Positions 1-10,013 are shown, counted from the stretch's first letter. The stretch is 39,783 nucleotides of DNA from Mycoplasmatota bacterium (GCA_012727915.1 JAAYGD010000002.1:1-39783); one strand, 5' to 3'. A program made the numbers and translations. The notes: generated from the sequence alone by a model not told the origin.

Positions 1-112
1 TAAAGGCTTCAGCTATTACTTTGTCATCTTTTACTACAATTGCTCCATAAGGGTAATAACCCTTTTTTGATAATTCTATTGCTTTTCTAACATATTCAAT
101 ATCTTTAGCCAT
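1..112 (-). CDS. nucleoside/deoxycytidylate deaminase-family protein, N-terminal part (runs off the window)
   Basis: Own translation of minus strand from ATG at 112: MAKDIEYVRKAIELSKKGYYPYGAIVVKDDKVIAEAF, typical of the CMP/dCMP deaminase N-terminus. Confidence 0.6.
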   Translation of the reverse strand, partial: MAKDIEYVRKAIELSKKGYYPYGAIVVKDDKVIAEAF

Positions 113-152
113 TTTATCACTTATTTAAATTATACAATAATAATTAAATTTA

Positions 153-500
<348 letters not shown>

Positions 501-650
501 CTATTCTGTATTTATAATTGTGTCATTATACCAATTTTATCATTATTGAAAGACGTTGGGAAGACACATTTTTAATACATATTTTCTTCACTTGGCGATA
601 CACTTTTAATACACTTTTTATACAGTGCCTTAATACACAGGTACTGGTTT

Positions 651-944
651 TTATGCATTTTTAAGTAATTCTATTAGTTTTAGCCAATTTATTTTGTTTG
701 TTTTATCATATAAGAATATTTCGTTTTCATCATTCGAATATTGTCCATATGATAGAATCACATAAGTTTTATCATTCTTTTTTATAATGATTTTTATTGG
801 CTGTATAATCCTAATATTTGTCCGCTCTATAGTAGCTGACATGCCATTGTGCCAAGTAATATAAGTGTTTTTAGTTGATATGTACTTATCTACTTGTTCT
901 CTCAACTTAGAGGTTGGAGCAATTTCTTTTTCAATTTTTTGCAT
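651..944 (-). CDS. hypothetical protein (97 aa)
   Basis: ORF with ATG preceded by GAGTGAGG at a plausible RBS spacing. No family recognised. Confidence 0.5.
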   Translation of the reverse strand: MQKIEKEIAPTSKLREQVDKYISTKNTYITWHNGMSATIERTNIRIIQPIKIIIKKNDKTYVILSYGQYSNDENEIFLYDKTNKINWLKLIELLKNA

Positions 945-948
945 AATA

Positions 949-982
949 AAACCTCACTCATCCTTTCAGACTAGTGAGGTTT
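949..982 (-). terminator. hairpin downstream of tRNA-His; its arm overlaps the RBS of ORF 651-944
   Basis: 10-bp inverted repeat AAACCTCACT (949-958) / AGTGAGGTTT (973-982), followed on the minus strand by TTTTATT. Confidence 0.5.
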
Positions 983-1018
983 GTATTTATCTACTCTTAT
1001 GAGTAGTATTATTCTTAA

Positions 1019-1095
1019 TGGGGCGACATATGGGAATCGAACCCATGTATACTAGAGCCACAATCTAGCGTGTTAACCACTTCACCAATGCCGCC
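1019..1095 (-). tRNA. tRNA-His (anticodon GTG)
   Basis: Minus strand GGCGGCATTGGTGAAGTGGTTAACACGCTAGATTGTGGCTCTAGTATACATGGGTTCGATTCCCATATGTCGCCCCA: cloverleaf, encoded G-1, C73 and CCA, GTTCGATTC T-loop. Confidence 0.95.
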
Positions 1096-1097
1096 AT

Positions 1098-1132
1098 AAA
1101 AAAAGTAACAATGCTATTATAGCATTGTTACT
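1098..1132 (-). terminator. intrinsic terminator of the zinc-ribbon gene
   Basis: AGTAACAATGCTA TTA TAGCATTGTTACT (1104-1132), followed on the minus strand by a T7 run. Confidence 0.85.
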
Positions 1133-1144
1133 GGGAAAATTCAA
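1116..1144 (-). promoter_or_regulatory. predicted sigma-A promoter for tRNA-His, inside the terminator hairpin
   Basis: Minus strand TTGAAT (1139-1144), 17-nt spacer, TATAAT (1116-1121). Predicted TSS near 1109, 14 nt before the tRNA. Confidence 0.65.
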
Positions 1145-1147
1145 TAA

Positions 1148-1324
1148 TTATCCTCTTCTGCCGTTTGAACTTTTTCTTGATGCTCTACATTCTGGGCATC
1201 TAGTTGGTTCATTTTGAAATCCCTTTTGAGCATAGAAATCTTGTTCACCAGCAGTGAATGTGAATTCTTTTCCACAATCTCTGCAAGTTAACGTTTTGTC
1301 TGTGTATTCTTTTTTAGTTTCCAT
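1148..1324 (-). CDS. small zinc-ribbon protein (58 aa)
   Basis: Not in ORF track. Own translation: METKKEYTDKTLTCRDCGKEFTFTAGEQDFYAQKGFQNEPTRCPECRASRKSSNGRRG; two CxxC knuckles. Confidence 0.9.
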   Translation of the reverse strand: METKKEYTDKTLTCRDCGKEFTFTAGEQDFYAQKGFQNEPTRCPECRASRKSSNGRRG

Positions 1325-1449
1325 TGAAAATCCTCCTTCTTAAAAATCTGGATTTTAATTATCTTACTTTCCATTTTTTTTATAGGAGGTTCGGATCAAA
1401 TTTAAAATCTATTAATGATTATATCATCTTTTTCAAATAATGCAAGTGA

Positions 1450-2100
1450 TTACCACTTTATTTCTTTAAAATTGTGTAATTTTAAATAATTGTTTATTTT
1501 AGAAAAAGGTTTGCTACCCTTAAACCCCTTTTCATAAGAAAACGGAGATGGATGAGCTGATTCTATTATTTTATGAATATTATTAGTTATATATTTTTTC
1601 TTTTCTCTTGCCGCGTTCCCCCATAATACAAAAATAACGGGTTCTTTTTTATTATTTAACTCTTTTATTATGTTGTCTGTAAACATTTCCCATCCTATAT
1701 TTTTATGAGAGAAAGGTTTATCCTTTTCTACAGTAAGCACAGTATTTAATAACAATACTCCCTGTACTGCCCAATCAATTAAATCTGTATTTGTTCTTTC
1801 AATATTTAAATCTTCTTTTAATTCTTTAAAAATATTGTTCAATGAAGGCGGTTTTTTTATTCCTATATTTACTGAGAAACACAATCCATTTGCTTCTCCT
1901 TCTCCATGATATGGATCTTGACCTAATATTAAAACTTTTACGTTATCATAATCAGTTACTTTTAATGCTTTAAATAAATCTTCTTTTTTAGGATATATAA
2001 TTTTTGTTAAATTTTCCTTATTTAAAAAAATTACTAGGTTTTTAAAGTAATCTTTGTTAATTTCTTCTTTTAAAATTTTATCCCAACTATTTCCAAACAT
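1450..2100 (-). CDS. ung: uracil-DNA glycosylase
   Basis: LILGQDPYHGEGEANGLCFSV, LLNTVLTVE and ESAHPSPFS motifs. Likely start is the internal Met (MFGNSW). Confidence 0.97.
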   Translation of the reverse strand: MFGNSWDKILKEEINKDYFKNLVIFLNKENLTKIIYPKKEDLFKALKVTDYDNVKVLILGQDPYHGEGEANGLCFSVNIGIKKPPSLNNIFKELKEDLNIERTNTDLIDWAVQGVLLLNTVLTVEKDKPFSHKNIGWEMFTDNIIKELNNKKEPVIFVLWGNAAREKKKYITNNIHKIIESAHPSPFSYEKGFKGSKPFSKINNYLKLHNFKEIKW

Positions 2101-2108
2101 TTTACACC

Positions 2109-2561
2109 TCATTTATGATATGTTTCATTGTTAATTATTTTAAACGCTCTATATAATTGCTCAAAAAACACTAGTCTAAACAGTTGATGTGGGAAAGTAA
2201 ATTTTGAAAAAGACAAGATGTCATTTGACATGTTTTTTAACAAATTATCAACTCCATTTGAACCTCCAATTACAAAAGTAATATTTTTATTAGATAAAAT
2301 ATTATATATTTTATTTGAAAATTCTTTTGATGATAATTCTGTGCCATTAGTATCTAAAATAATAATATGCTCTTTCGGGTCTATATATTTTATAATCCCA
2401 TTACTCTCTTCTTTTAAGTTTCTGCTTATATCATCATACTCAAAACTTTCTACTTCAATTATTTTTAATTTAGTATATTTTGATAGTCTTCTAATATAAT
2501 CATTTATTCCTTCAACTAAATATCTTTCTTTAATTTTTCCAACACAAATTACCTTAATCAT
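2109..2561 (-). CDS. rlmH: 23S rRNA (pseudouridine1915-N3)-methyltransferase
   Basis: FVIGGSNGVDNLL and FPHQLFRLVFFEQLYRAFKIINNETYHK are characteristic of RlmH. Confidence 0.97.
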   Translation of the reverse strand: MIKVICVGKIKERYLVEGINDYIRRLSKYTKLKIIEVESFEYDDISRNLKEESNGIIKYIDPKEHIIILDTNGTELSSKEFSNKIYNILSNKNITFVIGGSNGVDNLLKNMSNDILSFSKFTFPHQLFRLVFFEQLYRAFKIINNETYHK

Positions 2562-3301
2562 ATTTCAATTACTCCAGTTGGAACATTTTGTTTTGCAACA
2601 ATTTTTATTATTTTAGTATTTTTTATTTTATTATTTAATTCTTCTAGAGCTTTTTCTTCAGTATTATTTTCCTCACTTAAATGAGATAAAATTATGTACT
2701 TGGTATTTTCCCCTATTAGTTGAGACAAATAATAAGAACAAGCTTCATTTGATAAATGTCCTTTATCGCTTAATATTCTTTGTTTTAAATAATGAGGATA
2801 ACTACCATTCATTAACATTTCAACATCATGATTACTCTCTAATATATATACTTCCTTATTTAATATCAATGGGAAGTGTTTTGAATTAATATATCCAGTA
2901 TCTGTTATATATACAACTTTATCATTTATTATAAAACCAAAAGAATCACAATCATGTGAATTTTTTATTATTTTAATTGATAATCCATCTAAATCCATTT
3001 CTTTATTAAAATAAATAATATTAGGATCTTTTACTTTTTTAATTATTTCCGATTCCATCTTAGGGCTTATTAATATCGATGTATCATATTTTTTTATAAA
3101 CTTTGAAAGTCCAATAATATGATCAGAGTGTGTATGAGTTATAAGAATACAATTAATATCTTTTGGGTCAACATTAATATTGTTTAATTTATCTTCAATA
3201 TATTCTAGAGAAACTCCTAAATCTATTAATATTTTTTTATCATTATTTTCTATATATGTTGAATTTCCTTTTGAACCACTTGCAAGAACTACTATTTTCA
3301 T
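2558..3301 (-). CDS. MBL-fold hydrolase, WalJ/YycJ-like
   Basis: LASGSKGNSTYIE, ITHTHSDHIIGL and SHLSEENN motifs; position next to rlmH. Confidence 0.88.
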   Translation of the reverse strand: MKIVVLASGSKGNSTYIENNDKKILIDLGVSLEYIEDKLNNINVDPKDINCILITHTHSDHIIGLSKFIKKYDTSILISPKMESEIIKKVKDPNIIYFNKEMDLDGLSIKIIKNSHDCDSFGFIINDKVVYITDTGYINSKHFPLILNKEVYILESNHDVEMLMNGSYPHYLKQRILSDKGHLSNEACSYYLSQLIGENTKYIILSHLSEENNTEEKALEELNNKIKNTKIIKIVAKQNVPTGVIEI

Positions 3302-4638
3302 TATTCTTCTTCCAAATATCCAATAAAAGTACTAGTATTCTTTTTAAACATTAATTTAATAGTACTCGTTATACCACTTCTATTTTTTCCAATTATAAAT
3401 TCAACAACACTATTATTATTTTCTAATTTAGATTCTTTATTATAATAATCATCTCTATATAAAAATGCAACAATATCTGCATCTTGTTCTATTGAACCGG
3501 ATTCTCTTAAATCACTCATCAATGGTCTTTTATCTTCTCTAGAATCAACGGATCTATTCAACTGTGCACACGCGATTATTGGAACATTTAATTCTAATGA
3601 TAGTTCTTTTAGTGATCTTGAAATTTCCGCTACTTCTTGTTGTCTATTATCACTATTTTTTCCACCAACATTTACTAATTGTAAATAGTCTATAATTATT
3701 AATTCTAATCCTTCTTCTGAAGACGCCAATCTTCTACATTTAGCTCTAATTTCACCAACAGTTATGCCAGGAGTATCATCAATCTTTAAATTTGTATTTG
3801 CAAGTTGACTAATTGCTTCATTTACTCTTTTCCAATCATTATTTTCAAGTTTACCAGTTCTTATTCTATATCCATCTATTTGACCTACAGAACTTATCAT
3901 ACGCATTGCTAATTGCTCAGCATTCATTTCCATATTAAAAACCGCAACAGCTTTTTTTGTAGATGAAGCTACATTTGTTGCAATATTTAAAACAAATGCA
4001 GTTTTTCCCATACCTGGTCTTGCAGCAACTATTATTAATTCGTTTTCATGAAATCCTGTAGTTAGTTTATCCAAATCATGAAAACCACTGGCTACTCCAG
4101 TAATATCGCTTCCGGCTTCAGATAATTTTTCCAAATTAGCTTGAGCTCTAAACAATACATCTTGTATATTTTTAAATTCAGTTGCTCTTCTATTTTTAAC
4201 TACATTTAATATTTTCCTTTCAGCATCATCTAACATTTCTCCAATATCTTCAGATTCTGAATACGCTACAGTAGCAATATTAGTAGCAGTATCTATTAGT
4301 TTTCTTGATATTGCTTTTTCTTTTACTATACTTATATAATAATCAACATTAGCAGCTGTAGGAACTGAGTTAACAATTTCTAATAAATATTCAGCACTCA
4401 AAGAAGAAGAAAAATATTTTTTCTTTTTCAATCTGTCAGATACAGTTGTAACATCTATTGCAACACCTTCTATATATAATTCTTTTAATACTTCATATAT
4501 TTTAGAATTATCCGATGAATAAAACGAATCTTTTTCAAGATCTTCTATAACTTTTTGCAAAGCACTTTTTGAAATAAATACAGATCCTAATACCGATTGT
4601 TCTGCTTCTATATTTTGTGGTAATTTTCTTTCTGTCAT
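3301..4638 (-). CDS. dnaB: replicative DNA helicase
   Basis: RKLPQNIEAEQSVLGS, ARPGMGKTAFVLNIA and IIDYLQL motifs. Confidence 0.97.
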   Translation of the reverse strand: MTERKLPQNIEAEQSVLGSVFISKSALQKVIEDLEKDSFYSSDNSKIYEVLKELYIEGVAIDVTTVSDRLKKKKYFSSSLSAEYLLEIVNSVPTAANVDYYISIVKEKAISRKLIDTATNIATVAYSESEDIGEMLDDAERKILNVVKNRRATEFKNIQDVLFRAQANLEKLSEAGSDITGVASGFHDLDKLTTGFHENELIIVAARPGMGKTAFVLNIATNVASSTKKAVAVFNMEMNAEQLAMRMISSVGQIDGYRIRTGKLENNDWKRVNEAISQLANTNLKIDDTPGITVGEIRAKCRRLASSEEGLELIIIDYLQLVNVGGKNSDNRQQEVAEISRSLKELSLELNVPIIACAQLNRSVDSREDKRPLMSDLRESGSIEQDADIVAFLYRDDYYNKESKLENNNSVVEFIIGKNRSGITSTIKLMFKKNTSTFIGYLEEE

Positions 4639-4647
4639 AATTCACCT

Positions 4648-5088
4648 CTATTCTTTAATTAATTGAACTCTAATATTAAACTCTACTTCCTTATTTAGAA
4701 CAATTTTAACTTCATGAAAACCCAACTTATCAATATTTTCAGCTTTAATATCTTTTTTATCAATAATATAATTTATTTTTTTTAATTCTTCAGATATTTG
4801 TTTTGATGTTACACTACCAAACACTTTATCCTCAATACCAGTTTTTACTTTAAATTTTATAATTTTATTTTCTAATTCTTTTTTAATTTGAATATATTTT
4901 CTAAGTTCTTCTTTTTTATCTTTTTCTTTTTTTATAATTTGTTCATTTAATACTTCTTTACTAAATTCGGTATATTTAACTGCATAACCTTGTTTAATTA
5001 AAAAATTATTTGCATAACCATCTTTTACTTCTTTAATTTCATCTTTTTTTCCTTGATTTTTCAGATCTTTAATGAATATTACTTTCAT
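4648..5088 (-). CDS. rplI: 50S ribosomal protein L9
   Basis: [36 protein letters not shown]; adjacent to dnaB. Confidence 0.96.
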   Translation of the reverse strand: MKVIFIKDLKNQGKKDEIKEVKDGYANNFLIKQGYAVKYTEFSKEVLNEQIIKKEKDKKEELRKYIQIKKELENKIIKFKVKTGIEDKVFGSVTSKQISEELKKINYIIDKKDIKAENIDKLGFHEVKIVLNKEVEFNIRVQLIKE

Positions 5089-5150
5089 AATTTCACCTCT
5101 CAAATTTCTTTGTATATTTATTATACTACAATTATTATAATATAAAACAA

Positions 5151-5170
5151 AAAGTAACTAAAGTTACTTT
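5151..5170 (-). terminator. intrinsic terminator overlapping the stop codon of the DHH gene
   Basis: AAAGTAACT..AGTTACTTT hairpin followed on the minus strand by a T-rich tract. Confidence 0.7.
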
Positions 5171-6132
5171 AAGATTAATTTTATAACCATTTCTTTTACT
5201 TCATCTATATTCTTGTCAATTATTTGTGTTGCCGCCTCTGTTTTATGGCCTCCACCATTTAACTTTTTCATTATAGATTGTACATCAATTTTTCCTAAAG
5301 ATCTTGCACTTATTCCTATTTGATTCTTATCTATTTTTCCTATAACAAATGAAGCTTCCACAAAATTAAACGTTAACATTGTATCTGCAGCTTTTGCTAA
5401 TTCATCATTATCATATATTTTATTATCTTCCGCAATTGCTATTATTACATTTTTGTTTACAAATACTGATGATTTAATTATTTCTTGTCTTTTAATATAT
5501 TCATTAAAATCTTGTTTAAATAAATACTGTATATCATTATAATCTGCTCCCATTTTTTTTAATAAAGCTGCAACTTCAAAAGTATTTTTAGTTGTTTTAA
5601 TATAAAATCTATTGGTGTCAACCATTATACCTGAAAGCATCACTGATGCAATATATTGAGGGATATATACATTTAAATCTATTAACAAATCCATAATAAT
5701 TTCACAACTACTAGATTCTTGAGAATTAATATAAGAATACAAATAATCATTCTCATTAACGCCACCTTTAACATGATGATCTATTAATATTTTATTATTT
5801 ATTTTATTAATTGATTTTTCATTTTGGATTCTGTCTTCGTTATTTGTGTCTAAAATAACTAACAGTGTATTTTTACCTATTTTTGTTTTCGATAACTTAT
5901 TAATAGGTATATTAAAACCTAATTTTTCAATATTGTTTAAAGCGGTTTTAACTCCTTCTTCGAAAATATCGTCTTCAATTAATAAATATGATTCTTTGTC
6001 AAGTTTAGATGCTATGTAAAAAAATCCAAGTATTGCGCCAAGTGCATCTAAGTCTAAGTTTTTATGTGCAGTTATTACAACATTACTTGACTTTTTTATT
6101 ATTTCTTCGATCTTTTTTGAATCTATTTTCAT
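5164..6132 (-). CDS. stand-alone DHH/DHHA1 phosphoesterase (GdpP/NrnA-like)
   Basis: ITAHKNLDLDALGA, LIDHHVKGG and LNGGGHKTEAA motifs. Located at the gdpP-rplI-dnaB position but without TM, PAS or GGDEF regions. Confidence 0.88.
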   Translation of the reverse strand: MKIDSKKIEEIIKKSSNVVITAHKNLDLDALGAILGFFYIASKLDKESYLLIEDDIFEEGVKTALNNIEKLGFNIPINKLSKTKIGKNTLLVILDTNNEDRIQNEKSINKINNKILIDHHVKGGVNENDYLYSYINSQESSSCEIIMDLLIDLNVYIPQYIASVMLSGIMVDTNRFYIKTTKNTFEVAALLKKMGADYNDIQYLFKQDFNEYIKRQEIIKSSVFVNKNVIIAIAEDNKIYDNDELAKAADTMLTFNFVEASFVIGKIDKNQIGISARSLGKIDVQSIMKKLNGGGHKTEAATQIIDKNIDEVKEMVIKLILK

Positions 6133-6170
6133 ACTATCACCATAATTATTATACTATAATATTAAAAGAA

Positions 6171-6192
6171 AAAGTGAATTAATATTCACTTT
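6171..6192 (-). terminator. intrinsic terminator of hpf
   Basis: AAAGTGAAT taat ATTCACTTT with a minus-strand T tract. Confidence 0.7.
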
Positions 6193-6712
6193 ATTCAACT
6201 TCTATAATTCCATAATCTTTATCTTTTCTTAAATATAAAACTTTAATTTTTCCATCAAATCCATCTTTAAATATATAAAAATCGTGTCCTAACATTTCCA
6301 TTTGAAGAATTGCTTCCTCTTCACTCATAGGTTTTGTATCAATTTTTTTTCTTTTCGTAATCTTTTGATTTTCTTCTTCATTTCCATTTTCTATTTCATA
6401 ATTTAAAAATTTATCTTTATCAATTCTTCCAATTTTTTCTTTATTTTTTCTAATTTGTCTTTCTATTTTATCCATTACTAGATCTATTGCTGCATATAAA
6501 TCTGATTGTGACTCTTCATTTCTAATCAACAAATTTTTTGTAGGAATTGTAACTTCTATTATTTGCTCATGTCCTCTTAACTTTAAAACTATATTTGCAG
6601 TTATTTCATTAGGATTTCTAAAAAATTTGTCTACTTTCTCTAACTTGCTTTCAATATAGTCTTTTATTGGCTTATTAACCTCAATATCTTTGCTTCTAAT
6701 TATACTTTTCAT
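6191..6712 (-). CDS. hpf: ribosome hibernation-promoting factor, long form
   Basis: N-terminal HPF/YfiA domain plus C-terminal KPMSEEEAILQMEMLGHDFYIFKDGFDGKIKVLYLRKDKDYGIIE. Confidence 0.95.
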   Translation of the reverse strand: MKSIIRSKDIEVNKPIKDYIESKLEKVDKFFRNPNEITANIVLKLRGHEQIIEVTIPTKNLLIRNEESQSDLYAAIDLVMDKIERQIRKNKEKIGRIDKDKFLNYEIENGNEEENQKITKRKKIDTKPMSEEEAILQMEMLGHDFYIFKDGFDGKIKVLYLRKDKDYGIIEVE

Positions 6713-6764
6713 TATTGTCCTCCTTAATCAAATATTAACATATTATTTAAAAAAAAACCACTTT

Positions 6765-7790
6765 TTATTTTTTTGTTTTATGACCTATTTTATATACGAT
6801 TATTACAAACACTATAAACAAAATTATATATAAAACTATACCAATTTTTTTGTCTATAACTGCATATATAATAGAGGAAAGCGCAAATAGGGAATTCATT
6901 AAGTATATTAATAATACTGTATTTCTATGGCTTATATTTAAACTTAATAATCTATGGTGCAAATGCATTTTGTCGGCAGTCATAATAGATTTTTTATTAA
7001 TAATTCTTCTTAATATTGCCCAAGCCGTATCAAGTATTGGAATTGCCATAATAAATAAAGGAACTACAAAAGATGTCAATGTAACGGATTTAAATCCTAA
7101 TATTGCAATTATAGATACAATATAACCTAATAACATAGCTCCACTATCTCCAAGATATATTTTAGCAGGATAAAAATTATGAATTAAGAATCCTAAAGTA
7201 GTTCCTAACATTATTAAAGTTAAATAAATATCTAAACCATTGTATTTACCAGACACAAACGATATTATAGCAATTGTAATAAAAAATATTTCTGATATAC
7301 CGGTAGCTAGTCCATCTAATCCATCAATAAAATTTACAGCATTAATCATTCCTAAAATGAATATAATAGATATTAATTGATCAAACATTCCAAAATCTAT
7401 ATATATTCCAAATGCATCAACCTTTTCTATAACCAAACCGCCGTATAAAACAACAATAATAGCCGCGATAAATTGACCAATAAATTTATATTTTGCCTTA
7501 ATTGGATTTAAATCATCAATCATACCAGTAATTAAAATTATAATTCCTCCTAATATAATAGGTATCATATCAATTATTTTGCTTGCAAATACCATATATC
7601 CGAATATAAATGTCAAAAAAATAACTAATCCTCCTAAGGTTGGCATAGGAATTTTATTAATTCTTCTTTTATTTGGTTTATCAACTGATTTAATATGAAA
7701 AGCTATTTTTTTTATAAAAGGTGTAATAATAAATGAAAATAAAAAAGTTGAAATTATAATTGTAACTATTTCTTTTGTATCTAAATACAT
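6765..7790 (-). CDS. TagO/WecA-like undecaprenyl-phosphate sugar-1-phosphate transferase
   Basis: GGLVIF, DDLNPIKAKYKFIGQ, NFIDGLDGLATGIS, LGDSGAMLLGY and KMHLHHRL motifs; multiple TM segments. Confidence 0.92.
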   Translation of the reverse strand: MYLDTKEIVTIIISTFLFSFIITPFIKKIAFHIKSVDKPNKRRINKIPMPTLGGLVIFLTFIFGYMVFASKIIDMIPIILGGIIILITGMIDDLNPIKAKYKFIGQFIAAIIVVLYGGLVIEKVDAFGIYIDFGMFDQLISIIFILGMINAVNFIDGLDGLATGISEIFFITIAIISFVSGKYNGLDIYLTLIMLGTTLGFLIHNFYPAKIYLGDSGAMLLGYIVSIIAILGFKSVTLTSFVVPLFIMAIPILDTAWAILRRIINKKSIMTADKMHLHHRLLSLNISHRNTVLLIYLMNSLFALSSIIYAVIDKKIGIVLYIILFIVFVIIVYKIGHKTKK

Positions 7791-7800
7791 AATTATCCTC

Positions 7801-8007
7801 TCATTTAATTAAAGAAAAAAGTTGATAAATATCGAATATAAAATTAGTAAATAAATAAGACAAACTTAGTGATATAAATAAATAAAATAATTTAATTTGA
7901 TTTGTGCTATTTTTTTTAAATGCATTTTCCATTTTTAAAGATGAAACACTCCATATTGAAAATGGAATAATTATTAAATATATTATCAATTTAACATTCA
8001 TTTTCAT
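7801..8007 (-). CDS. small two-TM protein, DUF1146/YwzB-like
   Basis: 68 aa with the pattern IWSVSSLKMENAFKKNSTNQIKLFYLFISLSLSYLFTNFIFDI. Confidence 0.6.
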   Translation of the reverse strand: MKMNVKLIIYLIIIPFSIWSVSSLKMENAFKKNSTNQIKLFYLFISLSLSYLFTNFIFDIYQLFSLIK

Positions 8008-8431
8008 AATCCTTTATTTTTTCAATTCTTTTCAAATGTCTTTCTTCTATTTCAAAATTACTTGTTAAAAATTTATCAATAATTTTTTTTGCTTTTCTAA
8101 AACTTAATGCACCACTTATTGCTATTGCATTTGCATTATTATGCTTTCTAGCATAAAGAGAGTCAGTTGTACTATCAGCTTTAACACATAAAACACCATG
8201 AACTTTATTAAGAGCTATTGACATACCTATTCCCGTTTTACATATAGCAATACCAAAATCAATAGATTTATTTATAAGATTGCTTCCTAATTTAAACGCA
8301 AAATCAGGATAATCAACAGATTCTTCACTGTTTGTGCCATAATCCATTACCTCATATTTATCAACTAAATACAAAATTAATTTTTTCTTTAAAATATATC
8401 CACCATGATCAGAAACTATACCTATTTTCAT
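7991..8431 (-). CDS. rpiB: ribose-5-phosphate isomerase B
   Basis: MKIGIVSDHGGYILKK, DYGTNSEESVDYPDFA, KTGIGMSIALNK and LYARKHNNANAIAISG motifs. Confidence 0.95.
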   Translation of the reverse strand: MKIGIVSDHGGYILKKKLILYLVDKYEVMDYGTNSEESVDYPDFAFKLGSNLINKSIDFGIAICKTGIGMSIALNKVHGVLCVKADSTTDSLYARKHNNANAIAISGALSFRKAKKIIDKFLTSNFEIEERHLKRIEKIKDYENEC

Positions 8432-8463
8432 ATGTGCCTCCATATATATTATATAACAAAAAA

Positions 8464-8483
8464 AAGATAATTTAAATTATCTT
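8464..8483 (-). terminator. intrinsic terminator downstream of rpmE
   Basis: AAGATAAT TTAA ATTATCTT with a minus-strand T run. Confidence 0.65.
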
Positions 8484-8685
8484 AATTTTCTATTCCATGT
8501 TTTTTGTTAAATTTTTCTATTTGTCCAGCTTTTGATTTTCTATTAACTTGTTTTCCTTGATAAAATGGATGACATTCAGAACAAACTTCAACATGAATTT
8601 CATCTTGTGTTGACTTAGTTTCAAATGATGATCCACATGCACAAGTAACTTTTGAATCTTTATATAAACTTGCTTTTTTACTCAT
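8482..8685 (-). CDS. rpmE: 50S ribosomal protein L31
   Basis: [30 protein letters not shown]: zinc-binding L31 form. Confidence 0.96.
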   Translation of the reverse strand: MSKKASLYKDSKVTCACGSSFETKSTQDEIHVEVCSECHPFYQGKQVNRKSKAGQIEKFNKKHGIEN

Positions 8686-8750
8686 GATAACCTCCTTGAT
8701 AAATAAACTTTATATAGTATATCATTATAAATTGCAATTATCAAGAAAAA

Positions 8751-10001
8751 TTAATCTTCTATACTAATTTTTGCACCAACTTCTTGAAGTTTTTCAACAA
8801 TCATTGAATAACCTCTCAAAATATGTTCAGAATTTTCTATTTCGGTTTTTCCTTTTGCAATTAATCCTGCAATCACTACACAAGCACCGCCTCTTAAATC
8901 AGTAGCTTGAACAACTTTCCCTTTTAAATTTGTTTTACCAGTTATATATGCTTTTTTATCTTCAATTCTTACTTTTGCTCCCATTCTTTCTAATTGTTCT
9001 AAATTTTTAAATCTGTTTTCATATAATGTTTCTTCAATAGAGCTTACTCCGTTACATTGTGTTAAAAAAGTTGATAATGGTTGTTGTAAATCAGTTGGAA
9101 AACCTGGGAATCCCAATGTTTTAATACTGATAGGTTTCAAATAATCAACCGAATTAATAATGCAATGATCATCTTTAACAACAATATCTACTCCAGATTC
9201 CTTAAGTTTTAATATTAATGATTCTAAATGTTCTGGAATGATATTTTCTATAACTAAATCTTTCCCTAATAATGAAGCAATAATAATATACGTTCCAGCT
9301 TCTATTCTATCAGGTATTACCTCAATAGATGCTTTCTTTAATGATTCTACACCTTCAATTATTATTATACTTGTTCCCGCTCCTCTAATCTTTGCTCCCA
9401 TATTATTTAAAAATGTTGCAATATTTACTATTTCTGGTTCCTTAGCGGCATTATTAATAGTAGTAATTCCTTCTGCCTTAACTGCAACCAACATTGTATT
9501 TACAGTAGCTCCAACACTTGGCATATCCAAATATACTTCTCCACCAATTAATTTATCAGCGAAAACCGTATATTTATTACCTTCTTCTATTACTGTTGCC
9601 CCCAAAGCTCTATAACCTTTTAATGTTTGATCTATCGGTCTAGAACCAATAGAACATCCTCCAGGAAAATACATACAAGCCTTTTTATATTTTGCTAATA
9701 ATGCCGACATAAAATAATAGGATGCCCTCAATTTCTTTGAAATTTCTTCGGGTATTTCTTTTGACTCTATTTTTGAAGGATCAATTTTTATAGTTCCGCT
9801 TCTTCCTTTTACTGTAGCTCCTAAAAAAGTTAATATCTCTTCCATAGCTTCAGTATCAGAAATTTCAGGAACATTGTTAATAGTTACTTCTTCATCACAT
9901 AATATTGCAGCAGGAATTAGAGCAACAGTACTATTCTTTGCACCACTAATTTCTATTTTTCCTTTTAATTTCTTATTTCCTTCTATAATTATTTTAGACA
10001 C
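8751..10001 (-). CDS. murA: UDP-N-acetylglucosamine 1-carboxyvinyltransferase
   Basis: IEISGAKNSTVALIPAAIL, PGGCSIGSRPIDQ and FPTDLQQP motifs. Confidence 0.97.
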   Translation of the reverse strand: MSKIIIEGNKKLKGKIEISGAKNSTVALIPAAILCDEEVTINNVPEISDTEAMEEILTFLGATVKGRSGTIKIDPSKIESKEIPEEISKKLRASYYFMSALLAKYKKACMYFPGGCSIGSRPIDQTLKGYRALGATVIEEGNKYTVFADKLIGGEVYLDMPSVGATVNTMLVAVKAEGITTINNAAKEPEIVNIATFLNNMGAKIRGAGTSIIIIEGVESLKKASIEVIPDRIEAGTYIIIASLLGKDLVIENIIPEHLESLILKLKESGVDIVVKDDHCIINSVDYLKPISIKTLGFPGFPTDLQQPLSTFLTQCNGVSSIEETLYENRFKNLEQLERMGAKVRIEDKKAYITGKTNLKGKVVQATDLRGGACVVIAGLIAKGKTEIENSEHILRGYSMIVEKLQEVGAKISIED

Positions 10002-10013
10002 AAAACCTCCCTA

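Noticed and set aside
1019-1095. tRNA-His lacking the encoded G-1
   Set aside because: A first alignment was shifted by one base. With encoded CCA in register, G-1 pairs with C73, which is normal.
9238-9615. Plus-strand 125-aa ORF inside murA
   Set aside because: Antisense shadow of a clear murA coding sequence; hydrophobic low-complexity translation. The same reasoning applies to other long antisense ORFs inside dnaN, prmC, prfA, gyrA, gyrB, mnmE and dnaX.
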